A DNA stretch of 11,425 bases from Dechloromonas sp. Lineage in GTDB: Bacteria; Pseudomonadota; Gammaproteobacteria; Burkholderiales; Rhodocyclaceae. The notes under the pieces are model-generated. The model did no database searches. It had not been told where the DNA came from and worked only from the letters and a program-made list of their open reading frames with translations. Position 1 is the stretch's first letter. Each line of letters starts with the position of its first letter. This document shows positions 5,531-11,425 of this stretch, in pieces. Location: positions 1-11,425 of the forward strand of contig JAFLDQ010000110.1 in NCBI GenBank assembly GCA_017302355.1. The letters are read 5' to 3'. A program made the translations under genes and the position numbers.

Positions 5531-7919
5531 CAGCGTCTTCTTCCTCCTCGATCGGTACGGTGAAACGGAATATCGTGCCGCCTTCGGGGCGCCGCTCGAC
5601 CCACAGGCGGCCCTGGTGGAACTCGATGATCGAGCGGCAGATGGGCAGGCCGATGCCCATGCCTTCCAGCTTCGTCGTGTAGAACGGCGCGAAAATCCTT
5701 TCGACATCCTCTTCCGGCAGCCCGTGCCCGTGGTCGGCGATGTCGACCTCCAGCCAGCGGGCGTCGAGCTGGCGGGCGGAGATCTCCAGGCAGCGGCGCT
5801 CGAAAGGCGTGTCGTGCATCGCCTCAATGCCGTTCTTGACCAGATTGAGCAGCACCTGTTCGATCATGATGCGGTCGACGTCGATGCGCGGCAGGTTTTC
5901 CGGCAGGTCGACGGCGATCTGGGCGCCCGTCCGTCGCGCCTCGATGTCGGCGAAAGCGCGCGCCTCGTCGATCAGTTCGGCCAGTGTGACGGGCGCCCGG
6001 TTGGGGTCGCTCTTCTTCACCATGTCGCGCATGCGGCGGATGATCTTGCCGGCGCGATCGGCCTGATCGCTGGCCTTCTGCATCGCCGACAGCAGATCCT
6101 CGAAGCGGTAATTGCCGGCGTTCATGCGCTTGATGCAGCCGGCGCAATAGTTGGCGATCGCCGACAGCGGCTGGTTGAGCTCGTGCGCCAGCGACGAGGC
6201 CATTTCGCCCATGGTGATCAGGCGCGAGGTCTGCTCCAGGCGCTTCTGCTGCTGCAGGTTGACTTCGTCGACGTGCTTCTTGTCGGTGATGTCGGCGGCC
6301 AGCTGAACGCGCACGGTGCGCCCGTCGACCCAGCGAATGGCGCGCTCGTGCAGGTGGTACCAGCGGCCGGACAGGGCGTGCTGCATCTCGCCGTCGAAGA
6401 TTTCGCACGGCAGATCGGCAGGATCGACGCGGGCCGGATCGCGGTGCAGCGCTTCCGGCGGCGGGCGGCAGGCGGCGGTGACCAGCGCCGAATCGCGGCC
6501 GGCGGCGTCGACTCCGAATATGTTCTGGAAGGCCCGGTTGGCGAAGAGGATCTCGCCGCTCCCGGCATCGGCGACATGCACCGCCGTGTCGAGACCGTCG
6601 ATCACCGTCGCGAAGCGTTCGTGGGCGCGTTCGAGCTCGACGCGCACGCGCCGCGGCTCGGTGATGTCGTTCATCGAGGCGATCCAGCCGATCTGCCGGC
6701 CACCGGCATCGATCAGCGGCGAGAAATAGAGGCGGACATCGAAACGCTCGCCGTTCTTGCGCATGATCCTCATCTCGAAGCCGGCGGCCGGCGCCTGGCC
6801 GGCCAGCGCCTGGTCAATGTTCTTCCGCAACTGGCCGAATTCCTCGGGCGGCCAGTAGGGATAGGGCGGCGCGACGCCAAGCAGTTCGGATTCGACGAAC
6901 CCGGTCATCCGGCAGAAGGCGGCGTTGACGAAGGTGATGCGGCCCGCGAGGTCGATCGCGCGCAGGCCGGTGACCAGCGACTGCGACATCGCCTGGCGAA
7001 AGGCGTAGGCGGCGCGCAACTGCTCCTCGGTCTCGGCGCGGCGTCGCGCGTGGCGGCGCAACTGGAGCAGCGTGGCGCTGGCGAGCAGGGTCAGGAAGAC
7101 GATCAGCGTGGCCGGGACGAAGGGCAGCCAGGCGCCGCCGCCGCGGTAGGCGACGATGTTGAGCCCGAGGCGGTTGCCCGGCAGGTCGAGGCTGATCGAT
7201 CCCGAGATCCGGCGGTCGGTCGGGCGAACCGAGGTGTTGCTGAAAACCTCGCGGTTTTCCGCGTCGACCACGGACAGGTTGTAACGCGTGGTGAAGCTGG
7301 CGGGCAGGGTGACGCGCAGCAGTCCTTCCAGCGACTGCATGGCGGCGAAGGCGCCGAGGTCGCTGCTGCCCCGCTGTACCGGCAGGATCAGGTCGTTGAA
7401 GCGACGCCGGTCGACGCCCGGATAGTCGGGCGAGAACAGCGGACGGCGCGTGCGCAGGGCTTGCTGCAGGGCGGTTAGCGGGATGCCGGTCAGCTGGTCG
7501 CCGACGAAGGTGGCGGTCGACCCGTGCGGGGCCACCCACTCGACCTTGCCCTCGGTGCCGATCCAGAGGATGGCGCCGATTTCCGGGTTTTCGCGCACGT
7601 AGCGGCTGGCGCGGACCTGGAAGGCTTCGTAGGTGAGCTGGCGGAATTCCTGCTCGCGCCCGAGTTCGCTCAGGAAATCCTGGTGGGCGCGGAGGCGCGC
7701 CTCGATGGTGCGCTCCGCCCAGTGCATGTCGCCTTCGAGCGCCGACAGCGCGGTGTCGCGTTCGCGCCACTGCAGCAGGGCGGTGACGACCAGCATGGCC
7801 AGCGCGAAGATGCCGATGGCGGCGTAAGGGGCCAGCCACAGCCAGGTCTGCTGGGGCTGGCGGGGCGGAGGAGGGATGAACATTGAGTGATTCTTGGCCT
7901 GCCGGCCTGCCACGGCCAT
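5523..7919 (-). CDS. Membrane PAS-PAS sensor histidine kinase
   Basis: This is a 798-residue sensor kinase. A Pro/Gln-rich N-tail is followed by a first membrane helix (about 28-50), a periplasmic sensing region of about 215 residues (51-265), a second helix (about 266-286) and two PAS domains (about 305-420, with FEMRIMRKNGERFDVRLYFS in its PAC part; and about 433-548). The HisKA domain carries His579 in ASSLAHELNQPLSAIANY, a sequence typical of the FixL/DctB/TodS-like kinases. The ATP-binding domain has the N-box Asn696 (LLNLVKNGIEA), G1 at DHGHGLP (729-735), the F-box APFYTTK (744-750) and G2 at GMGIGLPI. Everything needed for catalysis is present. ATG 7919 has AAGGG ten bases upstream; ATG 7883 would drop 12 residues. 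No HAMP domain is evident after helix 2. The periplasmic domain is CHASE/Cache-like in position, with unknown ligand. Confidence 0.93.
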   Translation of the reverse strand: MAVAGRQAKNHSMFIPPPPRQPQQTWLWLAPYAAIGIFALAMLVVTALLQWRERDTALSALEGDMHWAERTIEARLRAHQDFLSELGREQEFRQLTYEAFQVRASRYVRENPEIGAILWIGTEGKVEWVAPHGSTATFVGDQLTGIPLTALQQALRTRRPLFSPDYPGVDRRRFNDLILPVQRGSSDLGAFAAMQSLEGLLRVTLPASFTTRYNLSVVDAENREVFSNTSVRPTDRRISGSISLDLPGNRLGLNIVAYRGGGAWLPFVPATLIVFLTLLASATLLQLRRHARRRAETEEQLRAAYAFRQAMSQSLVTGLRAIDLAGRITFVNAAFCRMTGFVESELLGVAPPYPYWPPEEFGQLRKNIDQALAGQAPAAGFEMRIMRKNGERFDVRLYFSPLIDAGGRQIGWIASMNDITEPRRVRVELERAHERFATVIDGLDTAVHVADAGSGEILFANRAFQNIFGVDAAGRDSALVTAACRPPPEALHRDPARVDPADLPCEIFDGEMQHALSGRWYHLHERAIRWVDGRTVRVQLAADITDKKHVDEVNLQQQKRLEQTSRLITMGEMASSLAHELNQPLSAIANYCAGCIKRMNAGNYRFEDLLSAMQKASDQADRAGKIIRRMRDMVKKSDPNRAPVTLAELIDEARAFADIEARRTGAQIAVDLPENLPRIDVDRIMIEQVLLNLVKNGIEAMHDTPFERRCLEISARQLDARWLEVDIADHGHGLPEEDVERIFAPFYTTKLEGMGIGLPICRSIIEFHQGRLWVERRPEGGTIFRFTVPIEEEEDADE

Positions 7920-7951
7920 TGGTAGATACCCTTACGGCTGCCGGCGCCCGG

Positions 7952-8671
7952 TCAGCGCATCCAGCCCAGCACCAGCGGCAGCAGCAGCGCGGTCAACGCG
8001 CCATTCAGCCCCATCGCCAGCGCCGCGAAGGCGCCCGCCTGCTCACTGACCTGGAAGGCGCGCGCGGTGCCGATGCCGTGCGAGGCGACACCGATGGCGA
8101 AGCCGCGAATCGCCGGGTCGCGCAGCTTCATGGCGTCGAAGATCCAGCGTGCGCCGACGGCGCCGAGAATGCCGGTGACGATCACCAGCACGGCGGTCAG
8201 CGACGGAATGCCGCCGATGCGTTCGGCGATGCCCATGGCGATCGGCGTCGTCACCGACTTGGGGGCGAGCGACAGTTGCGTCGGCAGGCTGGCGCCGAAC
8301 AGGCGGGCGATGGCGATGGCCGACAGCGCGGCGGTCAGGCTGCCGGCCACCAGCCCGGCGGCGACCGGCAGCAGCAGCGAGCGGACGCGGCGGAACTGCG
8401 TGTATAGCGGGATGGCGAGCGCCACGGTGGCCGGGCCGAGCAGGAAGTGCACGAACTGTGCGCCGGCGAAATAGGTTTCGTAGCTGGTTGCGGTCAACGT
8501 CAATAAAAGCACCAAAATGCTGACGGCAATCAGCACCGGATTGGCCAGCGGGTTCATCCCGGAACGCCGGTAGAGCCAGAAGGCGGCCTGGTAGGCGAGC
8601 AGCGTCACGGTCAGCCCGAGCAGCGGCGAGGCCGACAGGTAGACCCAGATCTCGTTGATCTGCGGCGTCAT
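7952..8671 (-). CDS. lrgB: LrgB/YohK-family membrane protein
   Basis: This is a 239-residue polytopic inner-membrane protein of the LrgB/CidB family. Family knowledge: with LrgA it was first described as modulating murein hydrolase export and autolysis, and in Bacillus and Streptococcus relatives the pair acts in pyruvate uptake. It begins MTPQINEIWVYL and continues with LLAYQAAFWLYRRSGMNPLA. The core has FLLGPATVALAIPLY, then LSLAPKSVTTPIAMGIAERI and AIGVASHGIGTARAF, the most conserved parts of the family. Six to eight hydrophobic segments are visible. ATG 8671 is supported by GGGAGAGG shortly upstream and by the 4-bp ATGA overlap with the lrgA stop. The kinase gene starts 32 bp after its end with no terminator between. 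Its 5' end is repeated at 10334-10497. Confidence 0.92.
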   Translation of the reverse strand: MTPQINEIWVYLSASPLLGLTVTLLAYQAAFWLYRRSGMNPLANPVLIAVSILVLLLTLTATSYETYFAGAQFVHFLLGPATVALAIPLYTQFRRVRSLLLPVAAGLVAGSLTAALSAIAIARLFGASLPTQLSLAPKSVTTPIAMGIAERIGGIPSLTAVLVIVTGILGAVGARWIFDAMKLRDPAIRGFAIGVASHGIGTARAFQVSEQAGAFAALAMGLNGALTALLLPLVLGWMR

Positions 8672-8834
8672 GGAGCCTCTCCCGGCGCCGTCTGGCCGCG
8701 CATGCACAGCTTCATGACCAGCGCCGTCACCGCCAGCGTCGCCGCCGTGCTGATCAGCAGCGACAGCAGCAGCGGCAGCCATTCGTCGGCGACGCGGTGC
8801 AGATGGATCATGATTCCGGTGCCGGCCGGCACGA
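8508..8834 (-). repeat. Direct repeat, copy 1 (inside lrgB/lrgA)
   Basis: These 327 bases, covering the 5' part of lrgB and the 3' part of lrgA, recur in the same orientation at 10334-10660. Hand alignment gives about 17 substitutions and no indel, roughly 95% identity. The ATGA start/stop overlap is kept in both copies. Confidence 0.9.
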
Positions 8835-9027
8835 AAAGCAGCGACAGGTGTTGCAGCAAGCTGCCGCTGGTCGCCTGCAACTCATCCCCCGGCCCGCCGC
8901 GCAGGGCGAGGGCAAGGAAGAGGAACAGCATGCCGAGCACCGGGCCGGGCACCGGCAGGGACAGCCAGCGGGCGGCGACTTCGCCGGCCAGTTGGAACAG
9001 CAGGAGCTGGGTGAGTGCGGAGAGCAT
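8668..9027 (-). CDS. lrgA: LrgA/CidA-family holin-like membrane protein
   Basis: This is a 119-residue, four-helix membrane protein, the small partner of LrgB. It begins MLSALTQLLLFQLAGEVAA. The family signature LPVPGPVLGMLFLFLAL follows, then HLSLLFVPAGTGIMIHL (the well-conserved FVPA-G motif) and a last helix LLISTAATLAVTALVM. The tail MKLCMRGQTAPGEAP is cytoplasmic. I chose ATG 9027 because GAGGA lies seven bases upstream; TTG 9048 in frame would add seven residues. Translation is coupled to lrgB by an ATGA overlap. Members of this family form holin-like oligomers or, in some species, part of a pyruvate transporter. A promoter candidate lies about 75 bp upstream. A 3' fragment of a second copy lies at 10494-10660. 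Confidence 0.92.
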   Translation of the reverse strand: MLSALTQLLLFQLAGEVAARWLSLPVPGPVLGMLFLFLALALRGGPGDELQATSGSLLQHLSLLFVPAGTGIMIHLHRVADEWLPLLLSLLISTAATLAVTALVMKLCMRGQTAPGEAP

Positions 9028-9100
9028 GGCGGCATCCTCGTCGAACAAGGCTTGCAGTCTATTGCCTCTTTTTTATCCTTTCTAGGGGCTATTTTGTCGC

Positions 9101-9128
9101 TTTATACGATACAAAAAGTATCAGGCAA
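9101..9128 (-). promoter_or_regulatory. Putative lrgA operon promoter
   Basis: On the minus strand, TATAAA (9106-9101) is a good -10 match and TTGCCT (9128-9123) is a four-of-six -35 match, 16 bp apart. The predicted leader to the lrgA ATG is about 65-70 bases. It sits in the 93-bp gap between the Gate-domain gene and lrgA, which is also the most AT-rich stretch in the region. Confidence 0.4.
9108..9122. promoter_or_regulatory. GATAC-N5-GTATC palindrome, operator candidate
   Basis: GATAC (9108-9112), AAAAA, GTATC (9118-9122) is a perfect 5-bp palindrome with an A-tract centre. It fills almost exactly the spacer of the candidate lrgA promoter and overlaps the stop codon of the upstream gene (9121-9123). 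The geometry fits a small dimeric regulator site. The adjacent FixJ-type regulator is one possible binder, but this is inference. Confidence 0.35.
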
Positions 9129-10080
9129 GCAGGGCGTGCCCGACCGTCCGTAGCGCAATGCCGAGGCAGGCGCCCAGCGCCGCCGGCTTCCAGACGGTGG
9201 CCACGCGGCGGCCGGCCGAGATCAGCACGGCCACGCCGGGCAGGTCGAATGGGGAAATCAGGAAACCGGCGCTCTGGTTGAGCAACTGCGCACTGACCTG
9301 GCCGGTGCGGCGCATCTCGTCCATGACGCCCATCATCGCCGTGCCGCCGGCCAGGTATTTGGTCAGGCCGGGCAGGATGAGGATGGGGTCGATGCCGGCC
9401 AGGGCCAGCAACGGCGTCAGTGCCTGGGTGATCAGGGCGATGGCGCCGAAGTGCTTGAGCGCGGTGACCACCACCAGCGACAGCACGAGCATGGGAATGG
9501 AGCCGACGGCGATTCTGAAGGCCTCGGCGCCGGCCCGGTTGATGACATCGAGTACGCCCTTGGCGTTGTCCGCCACCGGGTGATGCAGGGTTTCGTCCAG
9601 CGCCGCTTCGCTGGCCGATAGCTGGCGTCCGAAGAAATAGTAGGTGGCCACGGCTGCGGTCAACCCGCCCAGCAGCGAAAGAATCAGGATGGGCGCCAGT
9701 TCGAGGCCCATGGTCAGCATCGGCAGCGAGGCGTTGGCCTGCGCCATGGCGAAGACCATGGCCAGCGTCGCGGCCAGGTGGCGGTCCGAGGTGCCGCGCT
9801 GTTCCATCATGGTCAGCGTCGCCATCGGCGCGGCGAAGCTGACGAAATTGATCTGCAGGGCGGCAAAGACGCCCAGCCCGGTCAATCCGAAGGGCTTGAG
9901 CACCGGCGCCAGCTTGGCCACCAGCCAGTCGAGCGCGCCGCGTGCCTCGAGGAGGCGCATCAGCGAGAGCATGACGACCATTACCGGCAGCAGCACGAAT
10001 AACGCCAGTTCGACCGCCGAACGGCCGGCCTTGAGGATGATGTCGATCAGGATGTCCATGGCTTCGTCATTGTCCGTCAT
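9121..10080 (-). CDS. Nucleoside-recognition (Gate) domain membrane protein
   Basis: The 319-residue product is mostly hydrophobic helices, with two halves that look like Gate/nucleoside-recognition domains (Pfam family of the SpmA/SpmB and NupC-type proteins). The first half (about 25-150) contains AVELALFVLLPVMVVMLSLM, GLTGLGVFAALQINFVSFAA and NASLPMLTMGLELAP. The second (about 190-300) contains FRIAVGSIPMLVLSLVVV, LPGLTKYLAGGTAMMGVMDE and LISPFDLPGVAVLISAGRRV. Family members are linked to nucleoside or small-molecule transport and spore maturation; the substrate is unknown here. ATG 10080 is preferred; ATG 10059 would remove seven residues, and neither has a strong ribosome site. It lies 93 bp before lrgA on the same strand. 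The frame stays open far upstream into the lrgB fragment, which I consider accidental. Confidence 0.82.
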   Translation of the reverse strand: MTDNDEAMDILIDIILKAGRSAVELALFVLLPVMVVMLSLMRLLEARGALDWLVAKLAPVLKPFGLTGLGVFAALQINFVSFAAPMATLTMMEQRGTSDRHLAATLAMVFAMAQANASLPMLTMGLELAPILILSLLGGLTAAVATYYFFGRQLSASEAALDETLHHPVADNAKGVLDVINRAGAEAFRIAVGSIPMLVLSLVVVTALKHFGAIALITQALTPLLALAGIDPILILPGLTKYLAGGTAMMGVMDEMRRTGQVSAQLLNQSAGFLISPFDLPGVAVLISAGRRVATVWKPAALGACLGIALRTVGHALLA

Positions 10081-10333
10081 GGGCAGCCGGCGCGCAACCC
10101 AGGAGGCCGGGGAGATGAACGTCGGGAGTCCGGCGCACCGGCGGCGGCCGGTGTCCGGAAAGTGCGTAGCTGGCGGACCCCGGCCTGCGCCGGGAGGAAG
10201 CGTCACCTTGTTTTGCGACGACAAGCGGTTGTGGAACCGGATCGGCTGATCCCGCTGTCCTGAGATCGTGCCATGGGAATCTGGCCGATTCTTCCGGTTG
10301 ACCGCAGCGACCTCCGCGACACTGGTCCGATAG
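10081..10333. other. Non-coding stretch with REP-like hairpin
   Basis: I support no gene in these 253 bases. A hairpin CCCGGC (10179-10184), loop CTGC, GCCGGG (10189-10194) lies in a context (GGACCCCGGCCTGCGCC, then GCGTCACC) that resembles the short REP-type repeats common between genes in proteobacteria. Transcribed toward the Gate-domain gene, it would lie in the leader. The part 10229-10333 has a non-descript sequence of unknown origin and ends abruptly where the lrgB duplicate begins. Confidence 0.35.
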
Positions 10334-10497
10334 AGCACCAAAATGCTGACGGCGATCAGCACCGGATTGGCCAGCGGGTTCATGCCGGAACGCCGGTAGA
10401 GCCAGAAGGCGGCCTGATAGGCGAGCAGCGTCACGGCCAGCCCGAGCAGCGGCGAGGCCGACAGATAGCCCCAGATGTCGTTGATCTGCGGCGTCAT
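10334..10497 (-). pseudogene. lrgB 5' fragment (duplicate)
   Basis: The first 55 codons of an lrgB-like gene, from ATG 10497 to ILVL at 10334. They differ from the intact lrgB by only three residues (Glu7 to Asp, Val10 to Gly, Thr21 to Ala). After VSILVL the sequence departs into an unrelated stretch (YRTSVAEV...), so at least three quarters of the protein and most membrane helices are lost. The frame happens to stay open into the Gate-domain gene. Confidence 0.85.
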
Positions 10498-10660
10498 GGC
10501 GCTTTTCCCGGCGCCGTCTGGCCGCGCATGCACAGCTTCATGACCAGCGCCGCCACCGCCAGTGTCGCCGCCGTGCTGATCAGCAGCGACAGCAGCAGCG
10601 GCAGCCATTCGTTGGCGACGCGGCGGAGATGGATCATGATCCCGGTGCCGGCCGGCGCGA
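10494..10660 (-). pseudogene. lrgA 3' fragment (duplicate)
   Basis: The last 50 or so codons of an lrgA-like gene, from PAGTGIMIHL to the tail QTAPGKAP, with stop TGA at 10496-10494 overlapping the lrgB fragment start. Four residues differ from the intact lrgA (His to Arg, Asp to Asn, Thr to Ala, Glu to Lys). The N-terminal two thirds, including the start and ribosome site, are replaced by transposase sequence, so it cannot give a normal product. Confidence 0.85.
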
Positions 10661-10790
10661 GCGGGCCATTCGCATCTTCCCGAACGACGAATCGGCCCTG
10701 CGTCTGATCGGCGCCTTGCTGGCCGAGTACAACGAGGCGTGGTTGGAAAGGAAATACCTTGGCATGCAGGAGTATCAGGAATGGGTGCCC
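10656..10790 (+). pseudogene. IS256-family (Mutator) transposase fragment
   Basis: In one plus-strand frame the sequence reads RERAIRIFPNDESALRLIGA, then LLAEYNEAWLERKYLGMQEY and QEW. This is the recognisable C-terminal end of an IS256/Mutator-type DDE transposase (R-x-IFPN...LRL-x-GALLAE-x-NEAW). About 43 codons survive. The catalytic Asp/Asp/Glu part is absent, and no terminal inverted repeat or IS non-coding end is visible on either side. It abuts the lrgA fragment on the left and glycosyltransferase sequence on the right. It differs from the transposase at the window end (RRTRVASIFPN... there), so it belongs to a different element. Confidence 0.75.
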
Positions 10791-11230
10791 GTTGCTCGTG
10801 GACCTGGGTTGCTCGGTTGAAGTCATCGCACGTTCGACGTATCAGCCAAAAGCAATCAGCGCTTGGCGGAATGTCCAGTTCAAACGCATCTGGGCGCCTA
10901 AGTCCAAAGGTCTGGAGGCCATTGTCCACACGTTTCTTGGCGTTGTTTATGCTGGTCTGATCTCCAGGCCCGATGTGCTTCATATCCAGGCGATTGGTCC
11001 GGCGCTGATGACGCCCCTGGCGCGCCTGCTCGGGTTGCGAGTGGTCGTTACCCACCACGGCCCGGACTACGACCGGCAGAAATGGGGACGCTTCGCGAAA
11101 TTGGCGTTACGTCTCGGCGAACGTTTTGGGATGCGCTGGTCGAACGCACGAATTGTCATATCTAGGGTGATCGGCAATATCGTATTGCACTCCCACAATC
11201 GTGAGAGCCACCTCATTCCGAATGGGGTTG
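10790..11230 (+). pseudogene. Glycosyltransferase (GT4-like) gene fragment, disrupted
   Basis: A frame running LVDLGCSVEVIARSTYQPK, APKSKGLEAIVHTFLG, VLHIQAIGPALMTPLARLLG, LRVVVTHHGPDYDRQKWGRF, ARIVISRVIG and SHLIPNGV matches the N-terminal half of GT-B fold, family-4-like glycosyltransferases of exopolysaccharide or O-antigen clusters. GPALMTPLARLLGLRVVVTH and HGPDYDRQKWG are the most telling parts. The start and the first few dozen residues, with the Gly-rich loop, are missing on the left, replaced by transposase sequence. On the right the family sequence stops at LIPNGV (about 11229), where an IS end appears; the frame then runs 25 more codons through IS DNA to a stop at 11304. The C-terminal nucleotide-sugar domain is lost, so it is inactive. 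Confidence 0.75.
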
Positions 11231-11425
11231 GATTGTGCAACCTTCTTTCTGTAAATAATCCGTGGCGATTCCATTGGGATAGTGGGATCAGTCTTTCAAG
11301 TTGAGATAGACCTTGCCGGTCATCCACTCCTCGTCGCACTCGGCGAGCAGTGCGGAGACGAGCCGGAGACAGGACGCGGTATTGGGGAAGATCGAAGCGA
11401 CGCGGGTGCGGCGCTTGATCTCGCG
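11231..11425 (-). mobile_element. IS256-family insertion sequence, one end
   Basis: The element enters from the right edge of the window. Its terminal non-coding part (about 11231-11287) contains, on the minus strand, TTTACAGAAAGAAGGTTGCA, a motif resembling the ends of IS256-type elements as I remember them. The boundary near 11231 is placed where glycosyltransferase similarity stops; it could be a few bases off. The other end and any target duplication lie outside the window. Confidence 0.6.
11288..11425 (-). CDS. IS256-family transposase, C-terminal part
   Basis: The last 45 codons of a Mutator/IS256-type transposase, which cuts and rejoins the element's ends. The frame reads REIKRRTRVASIFPNTASCL, RLVSALLAECDEEWMTGKVY and LNLKD, with stop TGA at 11290-11288. 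RRTRVxxIFPN and LVSALLAExDEEWMTGKxYLN are strong C-terminal family signatures. The N-terminal and catalytic parts lie beyond the window, so completeness cannot be judged. It is oriented toward the glycosyltransferase fragment and belongs to a different lineage from the fragment at 10656-10790. Confidence 0.88.
   Translation of the reverse strand, partial: REIKRRTRVASIFPNTASCLRLVSALLAECDEEWMTGKVYLNLKD

Larger units (their letters stand above)
10334..10660 (-). repeat. Direct repeat, copy 2 (lrgBA remnant)
   Basis: Second copy of the lrgB/lrgA junction. Homology to copy 1 starts at AGCACCAAAATGC (10334) and stops around GCCGGCCGGC plus a few bases (10656-10660), where transposase sequence begins. 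Both ends cut genes in mid-frame, so this is a fragment and not an operon. Divergence of about 5% includes several amino-acid changes, so it is not a very recent exact duplication. Confidence 0.9.

Noticed and set aside
5481..7478. Long open frame on the plus strand opposite the histidine kinase (665 codons)
   Set aside because: It is the antisense shadow of a GC-rich kinase gene: the product is low-complexity (Gln/Arg/Ala/Gly/Asp-rich) with no domain, while the minus-strand frame has all kinase motifs.
4922..9027. LytS/LytR identity for the two-component system beside lrgAB
   Set aside because: The kinase lacks the multi-helix 5TM-LYT sensor and has PAS-PAS plus a FixL-like H-box; the regulator has a LuxR-type HTH, not a LytTR domain.
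9121..11058. A single 645-residue minus-strand protein
   Set aside because: It joins antisense glycosyltransferase and transposase DNA, an out-of-frame lrgA reading, the lrgB fragment and the Gate-domain protein. Only the part after 10080 is a credible gene.

Overview
The window looks like the chromosome of a GC-rich betaproteobacterium, probably from the Rhodocyclales (Accumulibacter/Dechloromonas/Azoarcus type). This rests on base composition, the family flavour of the proteins and the local gene mix, not on any search. It starts inside the isocitrate dehydrogenase gene and ends inside an IS256-family transposase gene.

Left part (1-2330): the 3' end of icd is followed by a strongly folded intergenic stretch, with a 25-bp imperfect inverted repeat and then an intrinsic terminator. 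Next come a small two-helix membrane protein and a Phd/YefM-VapC type toxin-antitoxin pair. That pair has a readable sigma70-like promoter overlapped by a palindromic operator candidate. After it lies an orphan HNH-like zinc-motif ORF, followed immediately by a 100-bp block resembling an integron attC site.

Middle part (2400-4850): murI (glutamate racemase, peptidoglycan precursor supply) converges on a TonB-type energy transducer gene. The TonB gene is divergent, almost start-to-start, from a gene for an exported ankyrin-repeat protein.

Right-middle part (4922-10080), all on the minus strand, in transcription order: a nucleoside-recognition/Gate-domain membrane protein, lrgA, lrgB, a membrane PAS-PAS histidine kinase and a FixJ-type response regulator. 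lrgA and lrgB overlap by 4 bp. lrgB and the kinase gene are 32 bp apart. The kinase and regulator genes overlap by 8 bp. The last four genes therefore look like one operon. A holin-like/pyruvate-type LrgAB pair joined to a FixL/FixJ-like system is notable, because in Firmicutes lrgAB is controlled by an unrelated LytS/LytR pair.

Right end (10080-11425) is a scar region. It holds a 327-bp second copy (about 95% identical, no indels) of the lrgA/lrgB junction, a fragment of an IS256-type transposase, a glycosyltransferase gene lacking its 5' end, and the end of a second IS256-type element that interrupts the glycosyltransferase. Several joints there lack IS termini, so illegitimate recombination or an assembly chimera should both be considered.

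I found no rRNA, tRNA or CRISPR array. The leads closest to undescribed biology are the LrgAB-two-component operon, the folded element behind icd and the HNH ORF with its attC-like tail.
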